Shown here: in pieces, positions 9,703 through 22,900 of the stretch
Numbering within the stretch: position 1 is the stretch's first letter
How the letters are laid out: every line of letters starts with the position of its first letter
Assembly (NCBI RefSeq): GCF_007655135.1
Contig: NC_045128.1
Span: 8,494,001 to 8,558,000 of the forward strand
DNA from: Punica granatum
Taxonomy: Eukaryota > Streptophyta > Magnoliopsida > Myrtales > Lythraceae
DNA length: 64,000 nucleotides
Direction of reading: 5' to 3'
Made by a program: the position numbers and the translations under genes
Notes under the pieces: model-generated
What the model was told of the DNA's origin: nothing
Databases searched by the model: none
Seen by the model: the letters and a program-made list of their open reading frames with translations, nothing else

Positions 9703-12570
9703 ATGGCGACCGTGACGATGACTCCATCATCATCCACCATGAAGCCCCGCATCTCCACTCTCTGTCCAAATTCACTGAACAGCAGCAGTCGCTTCATAAA
9801 CAACCGGAAGATTCCCTTTACTCCTGGTGGAATCTTTGGCCGCCGCGCCACCTCCAAGGGAGCGGCAGTCTCGACCATAGACGACTTCGACCCAAAGATT
9901 CCGATCGAGGAGGCCGCCACGCCGCCGAGCTCGTGGTATACTGAGCAGTCGTTCTTCGACCTCGAGCTGGACCGTGTCTTCTATAGGGGCTGGCAGGCTG
10001 TCGGTTGGTTTGCTTGCCTTACCTTATTGTTCTCCACATAACCGTTACTTACATGATGATTAACTGGTGCTCTGTTTTTCAAAATTGTCAGGTTATATTG
10101 AGCAGATCAAATTACCTCATGATTTCTTCACTGGCAGGTATAAAAGAAACCTTATCCTCGGTTTCAATAATTTGATGTTCTGGTAGAAATGGTGAAGTGG
10201 CTGTTAGCAGCCCTCGACAATATGTGACTTATCAATTTCCTTCTTTGCTTTTAATTTATTTATTTATTTATTTCGAATTCTTGCATGAACTCTAAAAACC
10301 AAACGAAGGTTAAATGCTGCAGATTGGGAAATGTAGAATTTGTGGTGTGTCGAGATGATAATGGAAAAGTCCATGCCTTTCACAATGTTTGTCGCCACCA
10401 TGCTTCACTTCTTGCGTCCGGAACCGGCAACAAGTCTTGCTTTGTTTGCCCGTATCATGTTAGTTCACTCTCGCTATTCACGACATCTTGTCTGGCTTTG
10501 TTTGCCTAGTAACAGATATCATTAGCAATATGTTAATGCTCAAAGAGAGCAATTGAGTTGAGTACAATGAACTTGTTCGGTGTCTTATTCTTAAAGTAAT
10601 GCTCTTTGGTAGATCTCTGAATAAAAGATCTCCACGTCTTCATTCTAAAAGTATTCTCATGACACTGAACTTACTTTTATGCATAGCAAACTGGCTAGCT
10701 TGACATCTTATCTGTGATTAATAGATGAGTGAATCATTCCATCTACATTACAAGTAGATAGTCTGGGCACAAAAAGTTATGCGATATGCAGATGATATAT
10801 GCAGCCCTGTTAATGATCTAATTTGAATTGAGACTTACAATGGCAACTATCACTTCCTCCAGGGGTGGACTTATGGGCTGAATGGAGATCTTCTCAAGGC
10901 AACTAGAATCAAGGGAATTAAAAATTTCAATGTAAATGTATGCCTGCAGATCTTCAGGGTTTTCCATTTACTAATTCCCCCCCTTTCTGCAAATGGAGAA
11001 TAACTGCACTACTCTTGTTCTTGGAAGGTAGGGGTTTGGGCTTATACCCATAAAAGTTGCCACATGGGGACCATTTGTTCTCCTGAATTTGGAGAAAGAC
11101 GCTTCATCTCAGCTGGAGGTAGATGGAGATGTCGTGTCTCATGAATGGCTTGGTAGTTGTTCAAATATATTGAGCATGAATGGCGTCGCTGATTCTTCAC
11201 TCACCTATATATGTAGGCGTGAATACACCATCGAGTGTAACTGGAAGGTACGCTGCCTTAGAAGCTGATATGAGTTGGACTTTGAGCCAATTGTTTGCTT
11301 GTGATTAGTTCCTGGATGTTTCATGCTGATCTGATCCCAGAAGTCATTGGTGAAGAACTTTAGCATGCATGCTGTGAAGATTCTTGGATAAAGCAAATGT
11401 CGTAATCTTTCTCTTAGGGTCTGAGTAACTTTAGGATTTTGACTCACTTGAGTGACATTATTTTTTGTTGCAGGTTTTCTGTGACAACTATTTAGATGGT
11501 GGCTATCATGTTCCATATGCACACAAGGGGCTTGCATCTAACCTCAAGCTCGATTCTTACTCAACATGCGTAAGTCCTGCATCACATTTTCACATTTCAA
11601 ATTGTCCGCTGGCAAAATTACTTGTCTCACTTTCTTGCCATCAGGGCATTATTTATGCTTTAGATCATCAATCCCTCTAATTGAATGAATGGTTACATTC
11701 ATAAGTTACTGCTTTATATTGTGTAGATCTATGAAAAGGTAAGCATTCAATGGTGTGAAGGTGGCACAGCTGATGCTCAGGATGATTATGATCGCCTTGG
11801 TTCCAAAGCTCTCTATGCTTTCATTTATCCAAACTTCATGATCAATAGGTCAGTATTGTTATGTTGCTTAATAGATTTGACGAGCAGTTGATCTTCTCTT
11901 CTTTATTGCGAAAATGAAAAAGCAAAAAGCTAATGAATTAAAATTTACGGAGTTTGCAGGTATGGACCCTGGATGGACACCAATCTTGTCCTCCCACTCG
12001 GGCCGAGGAAATGCAGAGTGATATTCGATTATTTCCTGGAAGATCATCTGAAGGTGATCCGATGCCTGCTTAGGCTATGTAATATGCCCAAAATCATGCT
12101 TATAACACACCTAGAAGAGGCAAGAAGGGAACACTGAATCGTTAGCAAAATACTCATTTCCACTAAGAGCATACAATCTATTCCCAATTTTCAATGCAAT
12201 GTAGACAAGGCTGGACTCTATAGAAAAATCATTCGTAATAAGCCTCATTTTTTTTTTCTTAAGCTACTAATTTCTTCTCTTGGATTCCAGGATGACCGAG
12301 ACTTCATTGCGAAAAGTCTCCAAGATAGTGAAAGAGTACAGGTACAAGAACACCACACCAATCTCAGCCATAAGATCTTAAAAAAAAAAAGGTTATCAGG
12401 ATCAGTAAATCTTATTTCTAAAACTATTGCAGATGGAAGATGTTATGCTTTGTGAAGGGGTTCAGAGGGGCCTGGAATCTCCAGCTTACTGCAGCGGCAG
12501 ATATGCCCCTACCGTAGAGAATGCAATGCACCATTTCCACTGCCTGCTTCATAGCGAGCTGAAAGAGTGA
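9703..12570 (+). CDS. CMO: choline monooxygenase, chloroplastic (Rieske non-heme iron)
   Basis: Ten exons: 9703-10003, 10092-10137, 10323-10458, 10863-10937, 11032-11247, 11474-11569, 11727-11848, 11960-12053, 12291-12341, 12433-12570. All introns are GT..AG and frame is kept (1275 nt, 424 aa; family about 430-440). The enzyme oxidises choline to betaine aldehyde with ferredoxin and O2 in the chloroplast stroma, the first step to glycine betaine. Residues 1-60 are Ser/Thr/Arg-rich with few acids, like a transit peptide. The Rieske [2Fe-2S] ligands are Cys139-x-His141 and Cys158-x2-His161 (CRHH, CPYH). The mononuclear iron site shows as DNYLDGGYHVPYAH, with His270 and His275. The start is the first ATG, in good context (gccATGgcg). 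It is tail to tail with the Ca2+-ATPase gene. Many plants keep CMO-like genes without accumulating betaine, so activity is inferred from intact motifs. Confidence 0.93.
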
Positions 12571-12822
12571 AGTCACTGAACCGGTCTGTTCTTAACCTTC
12601 GTTTGGTTTGGAGAGAAATGGAGGGGAAGAGAACTCGTACGAGAAATTTGAAAAACCCCATACAGGATTCCTCTCCCTCCCTTTTCATTTCCCTCCATCC
12701 AAGCTAACCAATTCAAAGGGTTAGTGTCACGTAAAAGCTAGAAGTTCCATTTCTTAAAATGCCATACCGGGACGTCTTGGTTGTGAGAATCATCTGCTCG
12801 TGCTTTCTGTCCAGGATGGAAC

Positions 12823-12828
12823 AATAAA
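12823..12828 (+). terminator. candidate poly(A) signal of CMO
   Basis: AATAAA lies 253 bases after the CMO stop codon, a normal 3' UTR distance in plants. No other AATAAA occurs closer to the stop. Confidence 0.4.
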
Positions 12829-13953
12829 TACCTTGCTGGTTGTACGTGTTTCATTGGTAGTTTGTGAATCGATGATGGGATAAAGATTGGGCCATAGTTG
12901 TAAGCCAGGGTCGATAGCATACGACCAATGCACTGCCATGGCCAACCGTCCAGCAGGCAGAGACATTCATCATCGGTGTGCTCTATGCCTGAGCCTGAAA
13001 GATCGAATAATGCTTGGACAGACTACTAACACCTTTATTTCCCTTAATTATACTTTTTCCTTGTAACAGATTTCGCCAGCTCGTTACTTGGGTTCAATTA
13101 CCGGGTTTCGGATCAGAGAAAGGTGCATGAAATGAATTGGAAGATTAACAAACACCAGAAACCACTCAATAGAAAAGCTTAAGGGGACCAAGGCCCTGAT
13201 AAGATGCGGGCATGGATGGGGACCCGAATGGTGCTGTCTGTGAAAATTGGTTCAACCCCTCGCATTGGCTTTAGATGTGACTCACTGAAAGTTGACCTGA
13301 TTGGGGGCACATTATTCGTCGATGATAAAACCAAAGCCGCAGAGCAAAGTCTGACGTACTATCCAGACATTGCGCTGATAGACTAATACCATACACGTAT
13401 TCTGGTGGATAATTGCACATCCACTTTAAATCCTAATCAATCCAGCACCCCGACATCAGAAACAACTTAAAAAGTATAGAACAAAAGACACCATAGTATC
13501 CCAATTTCTGCATTAAACCATGTACAATCGTTTTCACAAAAACTGCATTAAACAATGTACAATCGTTTTCATAAAAAACCATCAAACTTGCAAGTATCAG
13601 GTTAGCAGCACAAACGTGATCTTTAGAAACAGTGACCACATTTTCCCTTGTTAGAAACCCTTTAAAGCAGAAAAATATTCACAGTAAAGACGGGAAATAG
13701 AGAAATCCAACAAGAATTTCAACCACAAAAGACGATCATTTACTGTAAATCCAATTCCTGCAACGAACGATCCATCTGTCAAGCCCAAAATAGAAGAGCT
13801 TGCAGAAGCCTGGGTTGTACATAACGTTGCTTCAGTATCTGTTTTGTCGAGCCCGTGACCTAAATCTAACCTGGAAAAGAAAGATATGTTAGACTGAAGA
13901 CAACGAAGTAAATGAAATGGCGAAAATGGGAGATTTAGAGAAGGCCCCTACTT
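12829..13953. other. convergent intergenic region between CMO and ACA
   Basis: Contains the 3' ends of both transcripts but no gene. A short open frame at 13204-13386 is not recognised and is probably chance. Contains the 35-bp tandem duplication listed separately. Confidence 0.5.
13508..13577. repeat. 35-bp tandem duplication
   Basis: Two adjacent 35-base units starting CTGCATTAAAC and ending with an A run differ at only two positions, so the duplication is recent. It lies in or near the 3' UTR of the minus-strand ATPase gene. Confidence 0.85.
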
Positions 13954-16900
13954 TTATGGAGCTCTCTGACGACCCCGTAATATCCTCGTGCAGCGACGAT
14001 ATGGTCCAGAGAAGTACTTGCTAAGCGGAGTCTCTGGGACTGGTATGAGCTTTCCAACGAGGGCAAGGGGCCAACTGGTAGACAGCAAGGACAGAGCAGG
14101 AAAAGAGGGAAAATAATAGAACGAACCCGTGTTAGTAAGTACGACGAGGTTTTATAAGAATAGAAGGCTCAGTTATCATGTTGTTAACTAACCTGATGGC
14201 AGCAATGACAATTGATATTATCCAATACTTCCAGTTAAGTCTCACAGTCGAAGCGAACTTCCCAAGGAACTCAATGATGAGCACCTATACAGGCACGATG
14301 AGAGGTCGATAAGGGCGAAAAAGATAAAATGTATAGAAATCACAAACCAAACCAGGACATGAACTCAGCTCACCTGAAGTACTAGTGTCACAGCAACAAT
14401 GGCCACAAAGAGGTGATTCTTAGTGATCCCACTGAACACATTGAACTCATCGGGTTTCCTCGCATTGAATTCATTGAAGATCTGCAATAGGAATGGTATG
14501 GATCTCATTGTCTTATATAATAAACAATTTATGAAACTGAAAATAACGAAAATCCAACGCATCAACTAAACTATATGCAAACTGTATCCGTAACCAAAGT
14601 ACACTCCAAAAAAACGCAAGTGGATAACTAGCTCACAATTGTTTTTCTTGTCTCTTCTCTTTCACTTTATGCAACCTAAAATTTGAAGCGGATGTTGATC
14701 CATTGAGTAAAAAACAAGCTTTACCTGGCAGAAGACAAATGCATTGAAGATCAAAGTATTCTTGACTTTGTTAGCATGAGCACTATCATCATGTTGCAAG
14801 TTCAATATGCTGCGGCCTCGGAAATTTAGGATCAGCAAGACAGTAACTTGATAAGCGGCCTGCCAAAGTCACAACCTAAGTTAGCATTCTATGAATTATG
14901 GGCTATCCAATGAGTAGAGAAAGGGAAAGAAGCCGTGCCTGAATGAGCAAGTTTCTCCACATGATATTCGTGATGAGAGGTTCTCTACAATTTAAGAAAA
15001 TAGGACCATATTAGCACATATAACATCCAAAAAGTAAAGAGTCAAAGAGATGCCTCATTTCCTTTTTCTCTTCCATATAAATTTTAGGTCAATGAGATAT
15101 GCCTAGTTCAGTTCATTAGAAAGAGAACAGTGGAAAGCACAAGATGTCAATAATGTCCAACCTTAATAACAAAGGGAAGCAAAATTCAGAAGATGAACAA
15201 ATCCATACCTCCTACCCACTGGAGACCTATGCATCAAATGATCAGTCGGTGGTTCCGTGGCCAATGCCAGTGCTCCGAGTGTGTCCATGATAAGATTGAC
15301 CCACAGAAGCTGCAGAAGTCAATTGTACATTAGCTCAATCCGGATTACAAAAACAACAGAACACTGATGATCACGTATTTGGCTCAGAGCTGTAGTTTGC
15401 TAGGTTGCCTCCACGCCCTTGTGCGTGCACGTGAGAGAGAGAGAGAGAAAGCCGTGGGGTGGGGCGGGGGGGAGGGGAAAGCGAGAGCCAACCTGGACAG
15501 CATTCAATGGAACATCACCGGAAGAAACAGCAGCCACAACATTTATAATAAGAGCTGCCACATTAACCGTCAACTGGAATTGGATGAATTTCTGAATATT
15601 TGCATAAACAGAACGGCCCCATCTAACAACCTGCAACCAGCAGACAAAGTGAAGATCATTAATGATCCCACTATCAAAACTTAGCAAAAGATTCATCTCT
15701 CAAAAAGAGGCAACCAACATCAGCCCTGGTTCTACATTTACAATCACTTTTATAGGACTAACTTATTCTGATATCCACCATCTCTCTTTTATTACCAATA
15801 ATGAAAGGTACTCTCACCTTCACAACAGAAGCGAAATTATCATCCAAGATGATAATATCAGAGCTCTCCTTGGCAACTTCTGTGCCTTGTATACCCATCG
15901 CAAGGCCAATATCTGCCTGAGATCGAACAAAAGCCGAACAGCATCAATGTTAGATCAAATGACATACAGCCCTATTCAGGAATATATAGTGATGATAGAA
16001 GAAAGAAAAACCACTAGTGGAGATAGCAATCAGGTCTTTCCATAGTTCCATACCTCATGTAAAGCAGGAGCATCATTAGTTCCATCTCCGGTCACAGCAA
16101 CCACGTGTCCCTTCTTTCGCAGCGCTTGAACAAGCAAAAGCTTGTCATTTGGGGAAGACCGTCCCATCACCTAGACCAGTATGATAGTAGTTTATCATGT
16201 AATGCACATGCCAAACTGCCGTGAATGATGAATATATGCATTAATATAAGGTGCCTATTACAAAAAGACTAGAATGCACAATTCTGTTGGACATACAGAT
16301 ATCTTTTCTGCAATTTGCACCCTTTCTGCATCAGACAATGCGCGGAATGATTTTCCTTCAATAAGATCCGGCTCCGTAGCATCTCCATTTGAACCAAGTA
16401 TCCCACATTCCAAAGCAATAGCTCTGGCAGTTTGAAGATTGTCACCAGTAACCATTCGCACCTAAACATCAGAAGATAGTGCTTTTGAATATTTAACAGG
16501 CTCAAGAATATACTTTATATATCCAAGTGTACCTCTAGAACATCACATGCCCAATAACAGACTTATATACTATTAAACAAAACAAGGAGCAGAAGATAAG
16601 AAGCTCAAAAATTCATGTAGTTGCAGCCACGATTGACAATCACCAGCCAAAGGAGCTCCATATCTAATCACTGGACAAACGGTAATTGTTAACAGAAAAT
16701 AAAGTTTTTTAAGTGATGATTAAATCCACACTGAAAAGTACCTTCACTCCAGCATTTTGGCATAGCTGCACTGCGACTTTTACACCAGGGCGACAAGGAT
16801 CCTGTGTTTGAAAATAAAATTGTAAGAAATACCAGATTTCACCAATTGCAACATTCTCACAAGGAGCAGTGTCTCAGTAAAATACATAGTTAATAGTAAA

Positions 16901-19900
16901 ATTTACTCGTGTTCAACCATTCTCTTCTCTGCTAGTGAAAGATACCTTTATGCCCACGATAGCCAACAAAATGAGCTCGTCCTCTGGCAATGCCCACTTA
17001 GTCAACTGCTCTTCATCACTAGGGATATCTTTCGGATCACATGTTCGGTATGCAATTGCAACACATCTTAAACTACCAGAAGCCATATCTTCAATTGCTT
17101 TCCTGTAAAACGCCATCTGCATATCAAGGAAGAGCTCAGTTAAAAAGTATCCGATGATATGATCCATAAATTGTTTACACGGAGACAAAACTATCAAGAT
17201 AAAACATATGGTTCACATATGGCCTACCACTACCATCAGTATAGTCTATCTTAAGTTCAAATATCTGCGAAATTTTGAAGAATTTGTACAATTTAACTAA
17301 AAAGACTGAAATGCTCTATGCATGCAAAAAGAAAAAATGTTAAATGTTTCTCTCAACATAACAGAGAAAAGGCTGATACCGTATATGGCAAACACTCGAG
17401 TACTTGTGACTAAAAAGACAACTCTATTCTAACCTTTTCCTCATCCATCGCTAACAGTTGATCATTGGAGTCCATGTACTGGGTACATGAGGCTAAAACT
17501 ATTTCAGCAGCTCCTTTCCAGTGAATATGAACTTGTGAATCAGGCTGCACGCATCAAGATAAGAAAATAGCACATCTTAAATCTTCCATACAGGGAAAGT
17601 GCATGACATTATGAAGTCTGACAATATACAAGAGAAGCTGCAGTTGACATGACAGAGCTGATATAAGAGAGGGACAATCTCGCTGTCAAACATTTAATTC
17701 AAGATAACGAATATGCAACTTGAAGTCGTACACCCAAATGCAAGGTTAGGTGCTTATTTTATGCCAGTTTTAAACAATGGAAAAGATACTGCAGTCGTAA
17801 GACCCAAAACATTCAGAAGCAAAAACCTTCTTAAACTTCCTAGAGGATTATTCGTACACTTTTAGATCTAGAATTAAAAAGAATAAGCCGAGTAACTTCC
17901 ACAATCCAATGCTCTAGACAAATCAATAACGATCATCACAAAATCAAGAGCTAAAACCATTGGATCTAAAAGAAATGGACTATGAACAAAACATATCTTC
18001 CTGAATAAATTTAACTGGTCCAGCTACCTCATTCTGGGGCTTATCAAAACATGTTTCTAACTCTATATGAGCTACATCTTTGAAACAGAAACGAATTAGT
18101 TAATTAGTTAAAACCACAAATGTTTCTATTACATTTGAGAACTCTTTCAGCATACAGGATAATTTAGAAGGGAACTTACCAGCCTTATAGCAACTCCACC
18201 ACGTTTTTTCTCTGAGTTGAATGGAAAAACATGAATAATCGAAGACTCAGACCGAACAGCGTCAAAGTTCATTCCTAACTGCAAGTGAAGTTTGAACAGA
18301 CATTTTAATTGATGATATCATTAAACCAAAGAAGAAATGACGTAGGCAGATCTCATCAGTTAGAGCTTGCAAAAATGAAAAGCAATCACCTTGCAGGCCC
18401 ACTGAAGTATGGCTTTTTCAGTCGGTGAACCGGAGACCTCAACCTCATCCCCACCCTGATTAAGTCGGTAAAGAAAATTCTTTCAGAACAGGGCCTGTTT
18501 AACAAAACAAATCTTCTGCTATGAATCCTACACTTACTTCAGGTGTATATACACTGCCATTTGTATTTTGAGCAATGCCTTGAATAAGCAGAGAAACCAG
18601 AGTAGAAGGTAGATGAGAAGCACTATCTAGAGGGTGAATTTTCTTTCCTCCAGCATAAGCCTCAACCACTGTCATCTGCATCAGAAAAGGCAATTAAAGT
18701 TACAAGAGGAATACAGACTTTGGCTAGAAACCTCGCATATTGATAGATTAATTGAAGTTAGAAACAAACCAAGTTGGTAAGTCAGACAACTGAGTTTTAC
18801 ATTTTCAAATAAAACGAGCTAAATAAATGTCCAGGTACTTGATCAAAACACACATGCATTCAAATTACGATGAACAACTTGGAACCAATAATGGATCATC
18901 TGCTGACGTAACTTTTGTTGTGGCTGGCAAACCAACATTCAAAACTAAAACAATAGTTAAATTGTCGGAAACTAACCTGATTCAGAGTCAGGGTTCCAGT
19001 CTTGTCACTGCATATGGTAGTGGCTGATCCCATAGTCTCACAGGCAGAGAGTCTTCTCACCTGCAACGTCACTCATACATTAAATGCTCGTGCACCTAAG
19101 CCTCATCCCAAGGTCATATCAGTACATATTGAACCTTCATCACCATACCAAGGCTTTGTCGGCCATCATTTTTCTCATTGAGTACGCAAGTCTGTTTAAT
19201 CACAGGAAAGGTCATGAAGATTTAATTAGATTGGCGAGTTATATCAATCCGGAAAATTACAGGTGAGCATGAGTTTCAAGTAAAAAGTAAATAATAAAAA
19301 AGGGGCAGAAACTTTACGTTAATGTAACAGCCAAAGGCAGCCCTTCAGGCACTGCAACAACTACGATTGTGACCTGAAATTTCACATATTAAGAAATGAA
19401 CAACAAAGTAACAGTGTGACCTTAAATTCGTGTAACATGCAAAACCGGTAAAAATAGCACATACCGCAACAGTGACAATTTTGATAGCTCCGTCTACTGC
19501 ATCACTAACGCTAGTCTTCCCCGCTCGAAACTGAACAATACCATTTGGATCTTTAGTATGTCCAGTGAAATATCTGCAAAATATTTTAAATCCAGCAATT
19601 ACCATTATGGAAAGGTGCTAGAAACAAGAATAAAAAACAGCAGATTGCTGAAAAGCTTTTTACTTTATCCAATTTACCTGATCAAAAGAACAGCCAAAAC
19701 AAAGACAGCCACTGTCAGCCCAACAATACCGACGAAAGTAGCAACACCATTCAAGCGAACCTATTACATGTGCAAGGCAAATTGTAAAAGGTCGAAATTT
19801 TCATTTCCACCACATAAATTTTAATCTCTTCATACTGGCTTACAAATATAATTTATCAGAAGAAGAGAGTTTACCTGCAACGGCGTCTCTTCTCCAGTAT

Positions 19901-22900
19901 CTTCTGAAATACTGGCCATAAGCATCCCCCATTCAGTATTAATCCCAACACTTGTGACCTGGAAGTAACAAAGATCAGACAAATAAGAGCACGGATTGAC
20001 ATTTGGCACCAATAAAGCAACTCAACTTGATGGGGAAGATTAACAATATATAAGTTTATACATTCAATTCCTAATGGTTATGTAGAGAATATATCTCAAC
20101 ATTCTCGAGAGATTTCATAGCAATTCTGATATTCCATCTACATTTAACATAAGCATTCCATATCCAAGAATTAAAAGAGATGGTTTGGTTATAGAAAAAG
20201 CTGGCAGTTTTATCAAAGCATTGTTTAGGGTGTATAAAGCTACTGTAATTAAATTAGCTTTTGAGGCTGACAATAAATAAACATATATTAAAGAAACAAC
20301 AATCGCCTCGAACTAAAAAACTGCCCCGAGGTAAAAATTAAACAGGTATACGAGCCATTATTACCAGCATAGTGCCACTACCATCAGCAACTTTACAGCC
20401 AGACATCAGAAAAGGATCCCTGGAGCCCTTGTGGACCTACAATATAGAAGTAAAAATTAAAAATAATAACCAAAGAAAGGAGTCATGAAATCATCATAGC
20501 ATGAATGCAGCAGATGATTACAATGTTGCTCTCTCCTGTCATGCTAGATTCATCTACTGCAAGAGAATGGCCAGATATCAAGACCCCATCAGCAGGAACC
20601 TACCAAAAGTTAATAAACATCGAATCATATCAAAATGCAAATAAATGTGAGCATAATGAGAAGGCTGGATATAGTTTGCCTTTCCAAAGCAAAGCAAAAG
20701 TAGCTTAATTCACGTGCCTGATCACCAATATTAAGAGGCACAACATCACCGACAACAAGATCATATATTGAGACTTCAACTCGTCTACCGCCTCGAACGA
20801 CCTATCAATACAAACTTGAAAGTATGTCATGGAGACAGGACGACAGTTTCACATGGAGCAATTAAAGGCCAGATATATATACCTCAAGATGGATATTTCT
20901 CTTCTCTTCATTCAAGTTTTGAAACTGAAGAGACTGTCTGTAATCACTTATAGCTGCAAAATATTGAATTAATGATTTTTTGCCACCAAAACAAAAAGTC
21001 ATGCATTTATCAACATATAAATATAACCTTCTAAAACATGGCTCAACAACTTATCAATATTGAGATAAGATAATCAAATTTGACTGCACAACATGAAAAC
21101 TTTCGTGCCATTGAGACAGCCAGTTGCAGATTCTACTGGTTTTAATTCTAAGAGGAAATTAATACCTGTAACGACAATGACGAGAATAACAGCAAAAGCA
21201 ATGCTCCCACCATCATACCACCCTTCTTCAATACCCTGAAAAAAGGAAAAAGGATGGGAAGTATAGCAAATGCATCCTCAACCACATGATAGCATGTTCA
21301 TAAGCATACTACAATTGAAGGAATACTTCATCCGCATGCTTAATAGAGCTATCAAAGACATAGGCTAGTCGCTATATCAGGATTTGATGAACTTCTGATA
21401 GTTGACATGGTTTAGTTCATGAAATCCTACTCTACATCCTTGCATACATCCTTGCACCAAAAACAGACATTTTTCCTCAAGATAGGTCTCACAAATTTCA
21501 GGTTACAACTACATTTCTATTTAATCAATCTCTTTCCACTGTGTACAAGTTAAATCACAGATAAACTATTTAATGAGCAAAAAACTGAAAGACCCAAAGG
21601 AGAACAAGACCAAACTCCAAAGCACTACTATCAGGTAACAGAGCTCACCTCTGTCTTAATTCCCAGTACCAAAGATGCCACTGCAGCTATGATCAATATG
21701 ATCAAAGTAAGATCTTGCCAAGCTTCCCAAAGGAACATCTGGGAGATGGACAGATATAATATTGTTAATAAATGTTATCTCCTTTGCAGGCAAAACATCA
21801 CACCCAGAATGAAAATCTAGGTCCCTAAAGAATTTATCATAAAAGTAAAATTGGAAAGAAAATTTACCCAAAAACTCCTTCCTTTCCTTCGAGGATATGT
21901 ATTTGAGCCAAAGACATTCCTTCTAGCCAGCAAATCTGCATCATCTCCATGTATACCTTTATCTAAGTTCGTCTTTAACAGCTTTGATAGCCCCTCAACC
22001 TAATATCCAAATTATATAATCAATGGCACAAATCATTTTTTTCCCTCTTAAGTATTGGAGTTAGAGTACTGAAGAAATGATTTTCTCAAGGTACGCTTAC
22101 CCCTCCATATTCTTCCAAAGCATCAGAACTGTGATCTCTTGTCATGACCACAAGTTGATCTTGACTAATGCCAAAATCACCATTTGGAATCGGTGGTATT
22201 ATAGCTCCTAATAAAACAAAATTAAAAGCCAATGTAAGTAGAAATATCAACAGTAAAAACACCAAAGGGCAAAAGCAGAACTAGCAGTGGAACCAGCTCT
22301 AAGAAAAGACACCAACTTCAGAAAGAGAGACAGTGTAGCAATATGGTAAAACATCATCCCACAAGAGACAGCACCTGGGCTTTCAAGGGGACCCAAAAAC
22401 TATTTATACTAAAACAAACTGATACCACTAAGATTGTAGAAAAAATCACAATAGACATCCTAATAGCAGACACAATATTCTCTCTGTTCGTCTTCGTTCT
22501 TTCAACTCCTACAAGGCAAAGAAGGAAATCCAGGAGACTAGAAGAAGAAGGCACTGTGTAGTAAGAATTAGAAAGACATTAAACATACATATTGTTAGTC
22601 TATGAAACTCAACAATCTAAACTCGGAAACATTTCATTTCATGCCGAAAGAACAACAACAATTTATGCAACTAATAGAAAGTTACTAGTAACAGCAACCG
22701 AACTACCTAACAAGGATAACCAATTTCATCTCATGATTGAGAACAAATGCACAAATGTAGGAGAAGCAGTACCATTAGTTGGTCCTCTGGCATTTTGAAA
22801 AAGATGTGCAGCCTAAAATGATGGAGAAATAAAATTAGAAAAACGGAAAACACAGGCGAGCAAAACACTAAATCTCAGGAAAAAAAAAATTACAATGTAA

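Noticed and set aside
15367..15684. Plus-strand frame over ATPase exon 27
   Set aside because: Antisense shadow; the minus-strand frame gives conserved membrane segment 5.
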